From assembly GCF_007483665.1 (NCBI RefSeq), contig NZ_VIQO01000002.1, forward strand, positions 310,001 to 374,000: 64,000 bases of DNA. Reading direction: 5' to 3'. The notes beneath the pieces are model-generated. The model was given only the letters and a program-made list of their open reading frames with translations, did no database searches and was not told the DNA's origin. The translations under genes were made by a program, and so were the position numbers. This DNA is from Catellatospora sichuanensis (GTDB taxonomy: Bacteria; Actinomycetota; Actinomycetes; Mycobacteriales; Micromonosporaceae). Of the stretch, positions 40,245 to 49,624 are shown one piece after another (within the stretch, counting starts at the first letter, position 1; the number at the start of each line of letters is the position of its first letter).

Positions 40245-42608
40245 ATGTCGACCCACAAGGACGCCGCCATCGCGGCCGTGACCGACCTCGGACCCGACGA
40301 CCAGCCCTGGCGGGACCCGACCGTGCCGGTCGAGCGGCGGGTCGACGACCTGATCCGGCGGATGACCCCGGCCGAGAAGATCGCCCAGCTCTACAGCGTG
40401 TGGCCCGGCGCGGGCTCGGACGGCGACGACGTCGCGCCGTACCAGCAGGACATGGTCGAGGACGGGTTCGACTGGCAGACCCTGATCGCCGACGGGCTCG
40501 GGCAGCTGACCCGCCCGTTCGGCACCGCCCCGGTCACCCCCGCCGAGGGCATGGCCCGGCTGGCCGGACTGCAGGAGGCGATCGTCGCGTCCGGACGCTT
40601 CGGCATCCCGGCGCTGGTGCACGAGGAGTGCCTGACCGGGTTCACCACCCACGGCGCGACCATCTTCCCGACCGCGCTGGCCTGGGGCGCGACGTTCGAC
40701 CCCGACCTGGTCGAGCGCATGGCCGCCGCGATCGGCCAGGGCATGCGCGCGGTAGGCGTGCACCAGGGCCTCGCCCCGGTGCTCGACGTGTCCCGCGACG
40801 CCCGCTGGGGGCGCACCGAGGAGACCATCGGCGAGGACCCGTACCTGGTCGCCACGGTCGGCACCGCGTACGTGCGGGGCCTGGAGTCGGCCGGGATCGT
40901 GGCCACGCTCAAGCACTTCGCGGGCTACTCCGCCTCGCGGGCCGGGCGCAACTTCGGCCCCGTCGCGATGGGACCCCGCGAGCTGTCCGACGTGATGCTG
41001 CCGCCGTTCGAGATGGCGGTGCGCGACGGGGGCGCGCGCTCGGTCATGCACTCGTACGCCGAGATCGACGGCGTGCCCGCCGCCGCGGACCGCAGGCTGC
41101 TCACCGACCTGCTGCGCGGCGCCTGGGGCTTCGACGGCACCGTCGTCGCCGACTACTTCGGCATCACCTTCCTGCACTCGTTGCACGGCGTCGCGGGCGA
41201 CCTCACCGCCGCCGCCGGGCTCGCGCTGGCCGCCGGCGTCGATGTCGAGTTGCCGATCGTGCGCTGCTACGGGCGGCCGCTGGCCGACGCCGTGCAGGAC
41301 GGCGCCATCTCGATGACGCTGGTGGACCGGGCGGTGCGCCGGGTGCTGCGGCAGAAGTGCGCGCTCGGCCTGCTCGACCCGGGCTGGACGCCACCGCGCC
41401 CGGACACCGTCGACCTCGACCCGCCCACCACCCGTGACCTGGCCCGGCAGCTCGCCGAGCAGTCGGTGACGCTGCTGGCCGACGGCGGGGTGCTGCCGCT
41501 GCCGCCGACCGCCTCGATCGCCGTGGTCGGGCCGCTGGCCGACGACGCCGACGGCATGCTCGGCTGCTACACCTTCCCGCGCCACGTCGGGCTGCACCAC
41601 CCGGACCTGCCGCTCGGCGTGTCCATTCCCACGGTGCTCGAGTCACTGCGCGCCGAACTGCCCAAGGCGACGCTCACCCACGCCGCGGGCTGCGCGGTCG
41701 ACGGCACGGACACCGCGGACATGGCGGCCGCCGTAGCGCTCGCCGAGCAGGCCGACATCTGCGTCGTGGTGCTCGGCGACCGGGCGGGCCTGTTCGGCAA
41801 GGGCACCTCCGGCGAGGGCTGCGACGTCACCGAGCTGCGGCTGCCCGGCGTGCAGGAGCGGCTGCTGGAGGCGCTGCTCGACACCGGACGGCCGGTCGTC
41901 GCCGTGCTGCTGTCGGGCCGCCCGTACGCCCTGGGGGAGTGGATCGACCGGTTGGCCGCCGTCGTGCAGGCGTTCTTCCCCGGTCAGGAGGGCGGGCCCG
42001 CGGTGGCCGGCGTGCTGGCCGGCCGGGTCAACCCGTCGGGGCGGTTGCCGGTCGGCGTGCCGCGGCACCCGGGCGGGCAGCCCGCGAGCTACCTCATGCC
42101 GCCGCTCGGCCACGCCACCGAGGTGAGCACCGTCGACCCGACGCCGCTGTTCCCGTTCGGCCACGGGCTGTCGTACACCAGCTTCGCCTGGGCGCCCGAG
42201 CCGCTCGCCGACCAGGAGTCGACCTGCCCGACCGACGGCGCGGTGCGGGTGGCGCTGACGGTCCGCAACACCGGCGAGCGGGCCGGCACCGAGGTCGTGC
42301 AGCTCTACCTGCACGATCCGGTCGCCCAGGTCACCCGGCCGGTGCAGCGGCTGATCGGGTACGCCCGGGTGGCGCTGGAGCCGGGCGCGGCTCGCCGGGT
42401 GGAGTTCACCGTGCCCGCCGACCTGGCCGCGTTCACCGGCCGCGACGGGCGTCGCATCGTCGAGCCCGGCGACCTGGAGCTGCGGCTCGGCGCGTCCAGC
42501 GCCGACATCAGGCACACCGTGCGGGTACGCCTGCACGGCCCGGAGCGGGTCGTCGGCCACCTGCGGAAGATGACCTCCGCGGTCACCCTCACCGATGTGG
42601 AGGGGTGA
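40245..42608 (+). CDS. Glycoside hydrolase family 3 (beta-glucosidase/xylosidase)
   Basis: A 787-residue GH3 enzyme. The N-terminal TIM barrel has RVDDLIRRMTPAEKIAQLYS, GLAPVLDVSRDARWGRTEETIGEDPYLV, LKHFAGYSASRAGRNFGPV and the nucleophile Asp in GTVVADYFGI. The alpha/beta sandwich follows (SIAVVGPLADDADGMLGCYTFP, VVLGDRAGLFGKGTSGEG) and then a fibronectin III-like domain (FPFGHGLSYTSFAW, VRNTGERAGTEVVQLYL). There is no signal peptide, so it is cytosolic and probably acts on imported oligosaccharides. ATG at 40245 follows AGGCAGGGCG. No ABC sugar transporter is adjacent. Confidence 0.95.
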   Translation: MSTHKDAAIAAVTDLGPDDQPWRDPTVPVERRVDDLIRRMTPAEKIAQLYSVWPGAGSDGDDVAPYQQDMVEDGFDWQTLIADGLGQLTRPFGTAPVTPAEGMARLAGLQEAIVASGRFGIPALVHEECLTGFTTHGATIFPTALAWGATFDPDLVERMAAAIGQGMRAVGVHQGLAPVLDVSRDARWGRTEETIGEDPYLVATVGTAYVRGLESAGIVATLKHFAGYSASRAGRNFGPVAMGPRELSDVMLPPFEMAVRDGGARSVMHSYAEIDGVPAAADRRLLTDLLRGAWGFDGTVVADYFGITFLHSLHGVAGDLTAAAGLALAAGVDVELPIVRCYGRPLADAVQDGAISMTLVDRAVRRVLRQKCALGLLDPGWTPPRPDTVDLDPPTTRDLARQLAEQSVTLLADGGVLPLPPTASIAVVGPLADDADGMLGCYTFPRHVGLHHPDLPLGVSIPTVLESLRAELPKATLTHAAGCAVDGTDTADMAAAVALAEQADICVVVLGDRAGLFGKGTSGEGCDVTELRLPGVQERLLEALLDTGRPVVAVLLSGRPYALGEWIDRLAAVVQAFFPGQEGGPAVAGVLAGRVNPSGRLPVGVPRHPGGQPASYLMPPLGHATEVSTVDPTPLFPFGHGLSYTSFAWAPEPLADQESTCPTDGAVRVALTVRNTGERAGTEVVQLYLHDPVAQVTRPVQRLIGYARVALEPGAARRVEFTVPADLAAFTGRDGRRIVEPGDLELRLGASSADIRHTVRVRLHGPERVVGHLRKMTSAVTLTDVEG

Positions 42609-42775
42609 GCGGCCGCGCCTCCACCATCCACACACCACCGCGTCACGAGACGTCCCCCGATCCGGACTGCTGATCCGTGCCGTCACCTCGAAAGTCGGGT
42701 GCAACCGGCGGCCACCGGAGAACGTGTTCTGGGCAGTCCAGGACAGACGTCCTGCACCGACACGGGGAGGAAATC

Positions 42776-43393
42776 ATGTCGATGTACCTTTCGCGTCCCG
42801 CCGCCGCCCTCGCCGCCGCAGTCCTCGCGGCCGTCCTGCTAGGCGCCTGCGGCAGCGGAACGGGAACCGGCCCCTCGGCGAACCCGGCCGGCACGCCCGC
42901 AGCGACGACGCCCGCCGCGCCTTCGACGTCCGCGTCACCGGTGCCCCCGCCGCCCGCCGACGCGCTCCTGCTCGGGCCCACCGGATACGGCAGGTTGCGG
43001 CTCGGCATGACACAGGCCCAGGCTGCGGCCACCAAGCTGATCACACCGCTCGCCGGCAAGCAGAGCGGCTGCTATCGGTACGCCCACCTCGTCGGTTCGC
43101 CCGCCACGGGGGAGCATGACATCGCGGGCCGGCTGTTCTTCTCCGAGACGCTCGGCCTGGCCGCCATATATGCGTACTCGGGCGTCAAGACGCCCGAGGG
43201 GATCACCGTGGGCAGCACATTCGACGAACTGCGCCGGGCATACCCGTCCTGGGAGTCTGTCAGCGGGGACAAGGATGGCCGCGGCTACGTGAGGGTGCCG
43301 GGCAACGCTGAGGCGATCTACCGGATCGAGGTCGGGGCCGGGAAGGTCATCCAACTGTCCGTCCAGCTGCTCAACCAGGACTGCTACGAGTGA
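42776..43393 (+). CDS. Lipoprotein, unknown function
   Basis: A 205-residue lipoprotein with signal (SRPAAALAAAVLAAVLLGAC), a lipobox LLGAC, a Thr/Ala/Pro linker and a C-terminal domain (GRLRLGMTQAQAAATKLITPL, SGCYRYAHL, GITVGSTFDELRRAYPSWESV, DCYE). The GMTxxQA and STFDELRRAYP pattern recalls small secreted domains seen in actinomycete lipoproteins, but I cannot name it. ATG at 42776 has GGGGAGGAAATC immediately upstream. Confidence 0.83.
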   Translation: MSMYLSRPAAALAAAVLAAVLLGACGSGTGTGPSANPAGTPAATTPAAPSTSASPVPPPPADALLLGPTGYGRLRLGMTQAQAAATKLITPLAGKQSGCYRYAHLVGSPATGEHDIAGRLFFSETLGLAAIYAYSGVKTPEGITVGSTFDELRRAYPSWESVSGDKDGRGYVRVPGNAEAIYRIEVGAGKVIQLSVQLLNQDCYE

Positions 43394-43482
43394 TCCGTCG
43401 CGGTGGTCGTCGCCGGGCGCGGCGGCCACGCACGTCCGGCCCCAGAGTCTCTCACCAGACCCGCCTGGGTGTCCTGCTCAGA

Positions 43483-44126
43483 TCATCGGTTCCTCAGTGT
43501 GCGCGCCCAGTCTGCGAAGTCCGTGCGTAGCGCAGCCAGGTGTTCCGGGCTGACCTGGTACTCCGCGAAGTCGGTGTCGGTGATCCGTTCGAGCGAGCGC
43601 AGGGCGGTGGCGAAGACGCCCACGTCGAACCCGGGTCTGCCTGGCGCGCTAGCTCGATCAGGGTCTCCCGCGAATATCGGCCGCTGCTGATCGCCGCCTC
43701 GACGTCCAGGAAGTCGCGGGACTCGGCACGGCTGAACAACGCGCACATCTTGTTGGCGACCGCGTCATCGGGATGCAGGACCGGGCCGACCAGAGAATCC
43801 ACCGGGGCATGGGCTCGCCAGTCGACTGCCATCTCGAGCTTGTCGGGTTCCGTGCTGCCGCGTTTGGTCAACAACAGCCGGGCGAAGACGTCATTGCGGA
43901 TGGCGCTGGCCACGTCGTAGTCGCTCGCCTCGAAGGCGGCGATCACCTCGTCGACGGCGCGCGTGAAGTCCGTCCGCTCCCGAGAGTCGGTGAAGAGGTC
44001 CACGTCGCTGCTGAGACGGTTTCCCATGCCGTGAGCTTGGACCGCGTAGCCACCGGCCAGGGCGAATCCGTACCTGCCGGCTGAGGCCAGAGCTATCTCG
44101 GTGATCTCGCGATGGCGGGCTTCCAC
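43483..44126 (-). pseudogene. Nucleotidyltransferase, AbiEii/AbiGii toxin type, frameshifted
   Basis: Nucleotidyltransferase toxin of the AbiEii/AbiGii (type IV-like) family. The core is intact: LAGGYAVQAHGMGNRLSSDVDLF with GG and SxDVD metal-binding residues, and the KLEMAVDWRAHAP and DAVANKMCAL helices. Near 43631-43635 the frame breaks: ELARQADPG is followed by unrelated residues, whereas the other frame continues FDVGVFATALRSLERITDTDFAEYQVSPEH to a stop at 43483. One extra G in the GGG run would restore a 214-residue protein. Either the gene is inactivated by a one-base deletion or this is a sequencing error. It is coupled (9 bp) to the gene at 44136. Confidence 0.75.
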
Positions 44127-44135
44127 GACCGGAGT

Positions 44136-44483
44136 TTATGCGATGTCGACTGATGTCCTGGTCGTGGCGAGGTCCGGAAATTGGCGCTCCCACGCGGAAC
44201 GGACCGGTGCGGGCAGCCAGATCGTCTCCCACAGTGACCTCAGCGCCGCCTCGTTGAGGTATCGGTGCAGGTCGTCAGGTGCTGCCGCTTCATTGATCAC
44301 GGTTCGGTAGAGATCCATGATCCGTCCCGGCTCATCGAGGTCGTATCGCACACTGCCCGACCACTTCAGGTGGCGGGGAAGCGACACGATCCCAGACGTC
44401 GGCCCCATGAGCAGGTCAAGTCCATCGGGCAGCACGACAGGCTTGGCGTATCGCCCTCGTGCACGAGATGACGTTGCGGCCAC
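44136..44483 (-). CDS. Probable antitoxin/partner of AbiEii-type protein
   Basis: A 115-residue protein of unknown fold immediately upstream of the nucleotidyltransferase, nine bases apart, so very likely its cognate partner. Content is GRYAKPVVLPDGLDLLMGPTSG, LPRHLKWSGSVRYDL, GRIMDLYRTVINEAAAPDDLHRYLNEAALRSLWETIWLP and a C-terminal WERQFPDL. GTG at 44483 lies nine bases after GGGAGG. CGTATCGCCCTCG occurs both in the promoter (44506-44518) and in the first codons (44447-44459), suggesting autoregulation. The antitoxin role is inferred from position only. Confidence 0.65.
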   Translation of the reverse strand: MAATSSRARGRYAKPVVLPDGLDLLMGPTSGIVSLPRHLKWSGSVRYDLDEPGRIMDLYRTVINEAAAPDDLHRYLNEAALRSLWETIWLPAPVRSAWERQFPDLATTRTSVDIA

Positions 44484-44518
44484 GGACTCCACCTCCCGAC
44501 GGAATCGTATCGCCCTCG
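44447..44518 (-). promoter_or_regulatory. Paired 13-bp repeats at toxin-module promoter
   Basis: CGAGGGCGATACG on the minus strand at 44506-44518 overlaps a -10-like TACGAT, and the same 13 bases recur at 44447-44459 inside the coding start. The spacing is 59 bp, roughly five to six helical turns. Confidence 0.5.
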
Positions 44519-44588
44519 CATGGCATCCGAACTCACCGCGAGGGCTCGAACTCGCGGGTGATGGTGCCGGTCGGCGCGTTGCCTTGGG

Positions 44589-44637
44589 CGAGGCAGGCCG
44601 AGCCGGACAGGACACAGGTCTGTCTCGGCCCGCCTCG
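44589..44637 (-). terminator. Hairpin after msrA
   Basis: CGAGGC and GGCCGAG arms pair with CTCGGCC and GCCTCG, with a 4-base bulge, 13 bases past the msrA stop. Confidence 0.6.
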
Positions 44638-44649
44638 GACACGCGCGGG

Positions 44650-45306
44650 TCAGGCGTCGGTCTTCGCGACGCCGATCGGGCAGCTCATGCCGTTCGGCCC
44701 GATGCCGCAGTACCCATCGGGGTTCTTGGCCAGGTACTGCTGGTGGTAGTCCTCGGCGAAGTAGTACTCGCCGAGCAGCGCGATCTCGGTGGTGATCTGG
44801 CCGTAGCCCTCGGCGGTCACCACCGGCTGGAACGCGTCCCGCGAGGCTTCGGCCTCCTTGAGCTGTTCCGGCGTGGTGGCGTAGATCGCCGATCGGTACT
44901 GGGTGCCGATGTCGTTGCCCTGGCGCATGCCCTGGGTCGGGTCGTGGTTCTCCCAGAACACCCGCAGGATCTCGGCGTACGAGATGACCTCGGGGTTGAA
45001 GACGATCTCCACGGCCTCGGTGTGCCCGGTGTAGCCGGAGCAGACCTCCTGGTAGGTGGGGTTCGGCGTGATGCCGCCGGCGTAGCCGACCGAGGTCGAG
45101 TACACGCCGTCCAGCTTCCAGAAGAGGCGCTCGGCGCCCCAGAAGCAGCCCATGGCCACGACGGCCACCTGCATGCCGTCCGGCCAAGGTCCGGTCAGCG
45201 GGGTGCCCAGCACGTAGTGCCCGGCCGGCGCCTCGATCGGGGTGTCCCGGCCGGGCAGGGCCTCGGTGGCGTTGACGACATCGAGCTTCTTGTGGCGAAG
45301 GAACAT
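44650..45306 (-). CDS. msrA: Peptide-methionine (S)-S-oxide reductase MsrA
   Basis: Repairs oxidised methionine in proteins. The 218-residue product has the catalytic GCFWGAE (Cys54), [57 protein letters not shown] and C-terminal resolving cysteines ([15 protein letters not shown]). ATG at 45306 and divergent metB at 45337 are only 30 bases apart, so their promoters overlap. The pairing with a methionine-biosynthesis gene is suggestive, but co-regulation is not demonstrated. Confidence 0.96.
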   Translation of the reverse strand: MFLRHKKLDVVNATEALPGRDTPIEAPAGHYVLGTPLTGPWPDGMQVAVVAMGCFWGAERLFWKLDGVYSTSVGYAGGITPNPTYQEVCSGYTGHTEAVEIVFNPEVISYAEILRVFWENHDPTQGMRQGNDIGTQYRSAIYATTPEQLKEAEASRDAFQPVVTAEGYGQITTEIALLGEYYFAEDYHQQYLAKNPDGYCGIGPNGMSCPIGVAKTDA

Positions 45307-45324
45307 GTCTCCAGTCTGCTCCTC

Positions 45325-45330
45325 TACGCT
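45325..45330 (+). promoter_or_regulatory. Putative -10 box, leaderless metB
   Basis: TACGCT, six bases before ATG at 45337; GGGGGA between them could also act as a Shine-Dalgarno but is too close. Confidence 0.4.
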
Positions 45331-45336
45331 GGGGGA

Positions 45337-46473
45337 ATGTCTTACGGGTTTGAAACGCTCGCCATCCATGCGGGCCAGGAGCCGGACGAGCGCACCGGCG
45401 CGGTGATCCCGCCGATCTTCCAGACGTCGACCTACAAGCAGGACGCGGTCGGCTCGCCGCGGCTGGGCTACGAGTACTCCCGGTCCGGCAACCCGACCCG
45501 GGACTCCCTCCAGGAGTGCCTGGCGGCGCTGGAGGGCGGCTCGCGCGGACTCGCGTTCGCCAGCGGCCTGGCCGCCGAGGACACGCTCATCCGCACGGTG
45601 TGCAAGCCCGGCGACCACGTGATCATTCCCGATGACGCGTACGGCGGCACGTTCCGCCTGTTCGCGAAGGTGGCCGAGCGGTGGGGCCTGTCCTGGACCG
45701 CGGCCCGGATCTCCGACGTCGACGACGTGCGGGCGAAGGTGACCCCGCACACGAAGATGATCTGGGTGGAGACGCCGACGAACCCGCTGCTCGGCATCGC
45801 CGACATCGCCGGGTTGGCCGCGGTGTCCCGTGACGCGCACGCGCTGCTGGTGGTCGACAACACCTTCGCGAGCCCGTACCTGCAGCAGCCGCTGGCGCTG
45901 GGTGCGGACGTGGTGGTCCACTCGACCACGAAGTACGTGGGCGGGCACTCGGACGTGGTCGGCGGCGCGCTGGTGCTCAACGACCTGGCGCTGGCCGATG
46001 CGCTGAAGTTCCACCAGAACGCGATGGGCGCGGTCAACGGCCCGTTCGACGCCTGGCTGACGCTGCGCGGGGTGAAGACCCTGGCGGTGCGCATGGAGCG
46101 GCACTGCGACAACGCCGAGAAGGTGGCCGAGTTCCTGACCCGGCACCCGAAGGTCAAGCAGGTGCTCTACCCGGGCCTGCCCGAGCACCCCGGCCACGAG
46201 CTGGCCACCAAGCAGATGCGCCGGTACGGCGGCATGATCAGCTTCCGGATGGGCGACCCCGCGGCAGCCGAGCGGGTGTGCAACACGACCAAGGTGTTCA
46301 CGCTGGCCGAGTCGCTGGGCGGCATCGAATCGCTGATCGAGCACCCGGGCAAGATGACGCACGCCAGCGTCGCGGGTTCCGAGCTGGAGGTCCCCGCCGA
46401 CCTCATCCGCCTCTCCGTCGGCATCGAGACCATCGACGACCTGCTCGCCGACCTCTCCACCGCCCTCGGCTGA
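45337..46473 (+). CDS. metB: Cystathionine gamma-synthase
   Basis: PLP enzyme of the Cys/Met metabolism family. The 378-residue product has [53 protein letters not shown], the PLP lysine in [12 protein letters not shown] (Lys199) and [12 protein letters not shown]. As in mycobacteria, it probably makes cystathionine from activated homoserine and cysteine; gamma-lyase activity cannot be excluded, and with cbs at 33538 either direction of trans-sulfuration is possible. It ends in a 25-bp palindromic terminator. Confidence 0.93.
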   Translation: MSYGFETLAIHAGQEPDERTGAVIPPIFQTSTYKQDAVGSPRLGYEYSRSGNPTRDSLQECLAALEGGSRGLAFASGLAAEDTLIRTVCKPGDHVIIPDDAYGGTFRLFAKVAERWGLSWTAARISDVDDVRAKVTPHTKMIWVETPTNPLLGIADIAGLAAVSRDAHALLVVDNTFASPYLQQPLALGADVVVHSTTKYVGGHSDVVGGALVLNDLALADALKFHQNAMGAVNGPFDAWLTLRGVKTLAVRMERHCDNAEKVAEFLTRHPKVKQVLYPGLPEHPGHELATKQMRRYGGMISFRMGDPAAAERVCNTTKVFTLAESLGGIESLIEHPGKMTHASVAGSELEVPADLIRLSVGIETIDDLLADLSTALG

Positions 46474-46502
46474 CGCCCCGCGCCGGCCCGCCGGCCACTT
46501 CA

Positions 46503-46565
46503 AGATCGCTGTTTCGTGTCGGGAACTCGGGTAGAACCGCAGTTCCCGACACGAAACAGCGATCT
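46503..46565. terminator. Perfect 25-bp bidirectional terminator
   Basis: Arms 46503-46527 and 46541-46565 are exact complements (AGATCGCTGTTTCGTG, then TCGGGAACT) around a 13-base loop that holds a small CGG/CCG stem. It lies between convergent metB and the minus-strand membrane protein. Confidence 0.85.
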
Positions 46566-46587
46566 CTGCTTTCGCGGGCGAGCCCGT

Positions 46588-47214
46588 TCAGACCGGCCGC
46601 CCGGGCGGGAGGATGCGGTCCGCCTCGATGGAGTAGTTGTCGCCGTAGAGGCGGAGTTTGTCGCCTTTGCAGGTGTACTGGTCGGGGGTGATGGTGGTGC
46701 TCAGGTTCTCGCGGTCGCGGACGCTGCCGTTGACCTTCCACGTAGTGGTGCCCTTGGCTGAGGCGTTGCTGTAGTTGATGGTCTCTTCGTCGGCCTCGTA
46801 GTTCAGGCGTGTCGTGCCGTTGTGGATCACTTCGTAGCGGTCGCCGTTGCGGGTGCCCTTGCGGGTCACCCTGTCCACGGTGAGCAGCGTGCCGTCCGCG
46901 CGGTAGTCCAGCAATGTGCCCGCGCCGGTCAGCTGCACGGTGATGCCGAACAGGTCGGCGCTGGCGGTGTAGGAGGTCTCCCGCCACTGTCCTATCAGGC
47001 ATCGCGCGGGCGACATCGGTGCCGGCGACGGCACCACCGCGACCGGACTCGGCGACGGCGAGGTCGACGGGGATGGCGGCGCGACGGGAACGGGACGGGT
47101 CAGCAGGTAGGCGGCAGCGGCCCCGCCCAGGCACACCACGAGCACGACGACCAGCAGGACCGCTCCGACGGCGATAGCTGCAGTCCAATCACGATCCTGC
47201 TGTTGTGGCTGCAT
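46588..47214 (-). CDS. Membrane-anchored exported protein, unknown
   Basis: About 208 residues: short Gln-rich N-terminus (MQPQQQDRDW), one transmembrane helix (AAIAVGAVLLVVVLVVCLGGAAAAYLL), a Pro/Ser linker and an exported beta-rich domain (CLIGQWRETSYTASADLFGITVQLTGAGTLLDYRADGTLLTVDR, YSNASAKGTTTWKVNGSVRDRENL). This resembles a lipocalin-like 'GxW' domain with GQWRE at its start. ATG at 47214 is chosen; GTG at 47265 (adding 17 residues) is possible. It diverges from the amidase gene. Confidence 0.77.
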   Translation of the reverse strand: MQPQQQDRDWTAAIAVGAVLLVVVLVVCLGGAAAAYLLTRPVPVAPPSPSTSPSPSPVAVVPSPAPMSPARCLIGQWRETSYTASADLFGITVQLTGAGTLLDYRADGTLLTVDRVTRKGTRNGDRYEVIHNGTTRLNYEADEETINYSNASAKGTTTWKVNGSVRDRENLSTTITPDQYTCKGDKLRLYGDNYSIEADRILPPGRPV

Positions 47215-47328
47215 CTGCCCAGCATCGCCAATGAATTCCGTTGCGGCAAGGCTCCTGTTGCTCACGTCGCGTCACCGCACTCCATACTGGAGCACCGGTT
47301 GTGGGTCACGATGTGGTGGAGGAATGAG

Positions 47329-48702
47329 ATGGCGGACACCTGGGTCGGCGCCACCGCCAAGCAGATCGCGCGAGCCGTGCGACGCGGTGACACGTCGGCG
47401 ACGCAGGTCGTGGCCGATCACCTCGACTACCTGACCCGCACCGACCCGGTGGTGGCCGCGTTCCGTACGGTGCGGGCCGCGGAGGCGGCCGCCGAGGCGG
47501 AGAAGGTCGACGACCAGAGCGAGATGGCCAACCTGCCGCTGGCCGGGGTGCCGATCGCGGTCAAGGAGAACACCCCGGTCGCGGGGCTGCCGACGTGGCA
47601 CGGATCCGCGGGCGCGCGCCAGGCCGTGGCCGAGGAGGACCACGAGTTGGTACGCAGGCTGCGCGGCGCCGGTGCGGTGGTCCTCGGCACCACCCGGATG
47701 CCCGAGCTGGGGCTGTGGGGCGTGACCGACGACGACAGCGCGGTGACCCGTAACCCGTGGGCGCTGGACCGTACCCCCGGCGGCTCCTCCGGCGGCTCGG
47801 CCGCCGCGGTCTCCGCGGGCCTGGTGCCGATCGCCCACGCCAACGACGGGCTGGGCTCGATCCGCATTCCGGCGGCCTGCTGCGGTCTGATCGGGCTCAA
47901 GCCGGGCCGGGGCGTGCTGCCGGTGAACCTGGGCGCCGACGACTGGTTCGGCCTGGTCGAACACGGCATGCTGGCCACCACGGTCGCCGACGCGGCGCTG
48001 GGCTTCGCGGTGCTGGCCGGGCGCACGCCGCAGCCGCTGAGCCAGCCGGGCCGGCTGCGCATCGCGGTGTCGCTGCGCTCCCCGGTGGCCGGGGCGAGCG
48101 CCGACGAGGCGAACCGGGCGGCGATGGGCACCGCCACCCGGCTGCTGGCCGAGTGCGGCCACGACACGCTGACCGCCGACCCGGCGTACTCGACCTCGAT
48201 CGGGCTGCGCGGTCTGGCGACCTGGTTCGCCGCGGCGTACCGCGACGTCGAGGCGGCCGGGATCGACCGGTGGAAGCTGCAGAAGCGCACCCGGCGGCAC
48301 GTCTCGATGGGCGGCTGGGCTTGGCGGCGCGGGTACGTGCGTGACCAGGACCGCGAGCAGTTCCGCCAGCAGTGCCTGGACTTCTTCGTCGACAACGGGG
48401 TGGACCTGCTGCTCACGCCCGTGCTGGCCGGGCCGCCGCTGAAGGCCGCCGACTGGCACCGCCGCGGCTGGCTGGCCAACGTGGTGGCCAACGTGCGCAA
48501 CGCGCCGTTCGCCGCGCCGTGGAACATCACCGGCTTCCCGGCGATGACCCTGCCCGTCGGGGTGCGCCCGGACGGCCTGCCCGCCGCGGTGCAGCTGGTC
48601 GGCCCGCCGGGCACGGAGCTGCTGCTGCTCGCGGTGGCGGGCCAGATCGAGCTGGCCGCGCCCTGGCGGCGGCACGCTCCGGGCTTCCCGCGCCCGAACT
48701 GA
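47329..48702 (+). CDS. Amidase signature family enzyme
   Basis: A 457-residue amidase. The catalytic Lys is in GVPIAVKENTPVAG and the Ser-cisSer pair in RTPGGSSGGSAAAVSAG (about 149-162); the family's acidic and glycine-rich surround is intact, and the C-terminal NITGFPAMTLPVGV is characteristic. Not GatA: there are no gatB/C neighbours and the substrate loop differs. ATG at 47329 has TGGAGGAATGAG just upstream. It probably hydrolyses a small amide; the substrate is unknown. Confidence 0.93.
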   Translation: MADTWVGATAKQIARAVRRGDTSATQVVADHLDYLTRTDPVVAAFRTVRAAEAAAEAEKVDDQSEMANLPLAGVPIAVKENTPVAGLPTWHGSAGARQAVAEEDHELVRRLRGAGAVVLGTTRMPELGLWGVTDDDSAVTRNPWALDRTPGGSSGGSAAAVSAGLVPIAHANDGLGSIRIPAACCGLIGLKPGRGVLPVNLGADDWFGLVEHGMLATTVADAALGFAVLAGRTPQPLSQPGRLRIAVSLRSPVAGASADEANRAAMGTATRLLAECGHDTLTADPAYSTSIGLRGLATWFAAAYRDVEAAGIDRWKLQKRTRRHVSMGGWAWRRGYVRDQDREQFRQQCLDFFVDNGVDLLLTPVLAGPPLKAADWHRRGWLANVVANVRNAPFAAPWNITGFPAMTLPVGVRPDGLPAAVQLVGPPGTELLLLAVAGQIELAAPWRRHAPGFPRPN

Positions 48703-48841
48703 ACCGGCCGCGGGCGGATGCCCGGTGTGATCACGGATCGTGACGGACGTCACCACGGTTAACCCACCCTGACCAGGCCTGACTGCCGAAGGTGCGCGGC
48801 GTTCGGTTACCCTCCGTGGGCCCTCGACCCTGGAGAACGCC

Positions 48842-49624
48842 GTGCCCTGCCCCCATTGCTCCGCCGACAACCCGGCGACCGGCAGCTACTGCCGTAGCTG
48901 CGGCCTGGACCGCAACGCGCCGCTGATCTGGCCGCAGGCGAAGGTGTACGCAGTGCGCGGCATCGGCCTGGCCGCGGCCGTCGCGGTCGGGGTCTCCGCC
49001 GTGCTCACCGTGCTGGGCGCGGTGCTCGCACTGGTGCCCGGGGCGATGGCGGAGCAGGCCCGCGCCGACCGGGACACCGACCTGCTGCAGAACGCGTACC
49101 TGGTCGAGCTGGCGATCACCGGGGTCGACGTGCTCGGCTGGCTGGTCGCGGCCGTGCTGGTGATCATCTGGCTGTACCGCGCGCGGGTGAACATCGACGC
49201 GTTCCCCGAGGCCGTGCCCAGGCTGGCCCCGGGCTGGGCGATCGGCGGGTGGTTCGTCCCGTTGGCGAACTTCGTCATCCCGTGCCAGGTGATGCACCAG
49301 GTCGCCGCCGCCAGCCTCCGGCACCGCCGGATCGGCCTGTTCACCGGAGTGTGGTGGGCCGGGTACGTGGTGAGCGTCGGCACCGCGCAGATCGCCGGCC
49401 GGATGGAGCCCGACGGCTACTCGATCGACGCACACGTCGCCTACTTCGAGGACATGTTCACCTTCGGCATGGTCGAGGCCGTGGGCACCGTGGTCGCGGG
49501 CTTCTTCCTGGTCAAGCTGATCCTGTCGATCAGCAGGGCGCAGGCTGCGCGGATCGGGCGCGGCCGGGCCGCGAACGTCCCCGTTTCCGTGGCACCCGTG
49601 CCGAGTGGCACGATCGTCCTGTGA
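48842..49624 (+). CDS. Zinc-ribbon DUF4328 membrane protein
   Basis: A 260-residue protein: an N-terminal zinc ribbon (CPHCSADNPATGSYCRSCGL), then four transmembrane helices typical of DUF4328 (AAVAVGVSAVLTVLGAVLALVP, ITGVDVLGWLVAAVLVIIWLYRARVN, FTGVWWAGYVVSVG, MVEAVGTVVAGFFLVKLIL) with the signature LAPGWAIGGWFVPLANFVIPCQVM. GTG at 48842 has CTGGAGAACGCC upstream; TTACCCT about 30 bases earlier may be a -10 box. The stop overlaps the ilvA start (GTGA), though a functional link is not evident. Confidence 0.88.
   Translation: MPCPHCSADNPATGSYCRSCGLDRNAPLIWPQAKVYAVRGIGLAAAVAVGVSAVLTVLGAVLALVPGAMAEQARADRDTDLLQNAYLVELAITGVDVLGWLVAAVLVIIWLYRARVNIDAFPEAVPRLAPGWAIGGWFVPLANFVIPCQVMHQVAAASLRHRRIGLFTGVWWAGYVVSVGTAQIAGRMEPDGYSIDAHVAYFEDMFTFGMVEAVGTVVAGFFLVKLILSISRAQAARIGRGRAANVPVSVAPVPSGTIVL

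Noticed and set aside
47329-48702. GatA subunit of the Glu/Asp-tRNA amidotransferase
   Set aside because: There are no gatB/gatC neighbours and the C-terminal region differs; a stand-alone amidase fits better.
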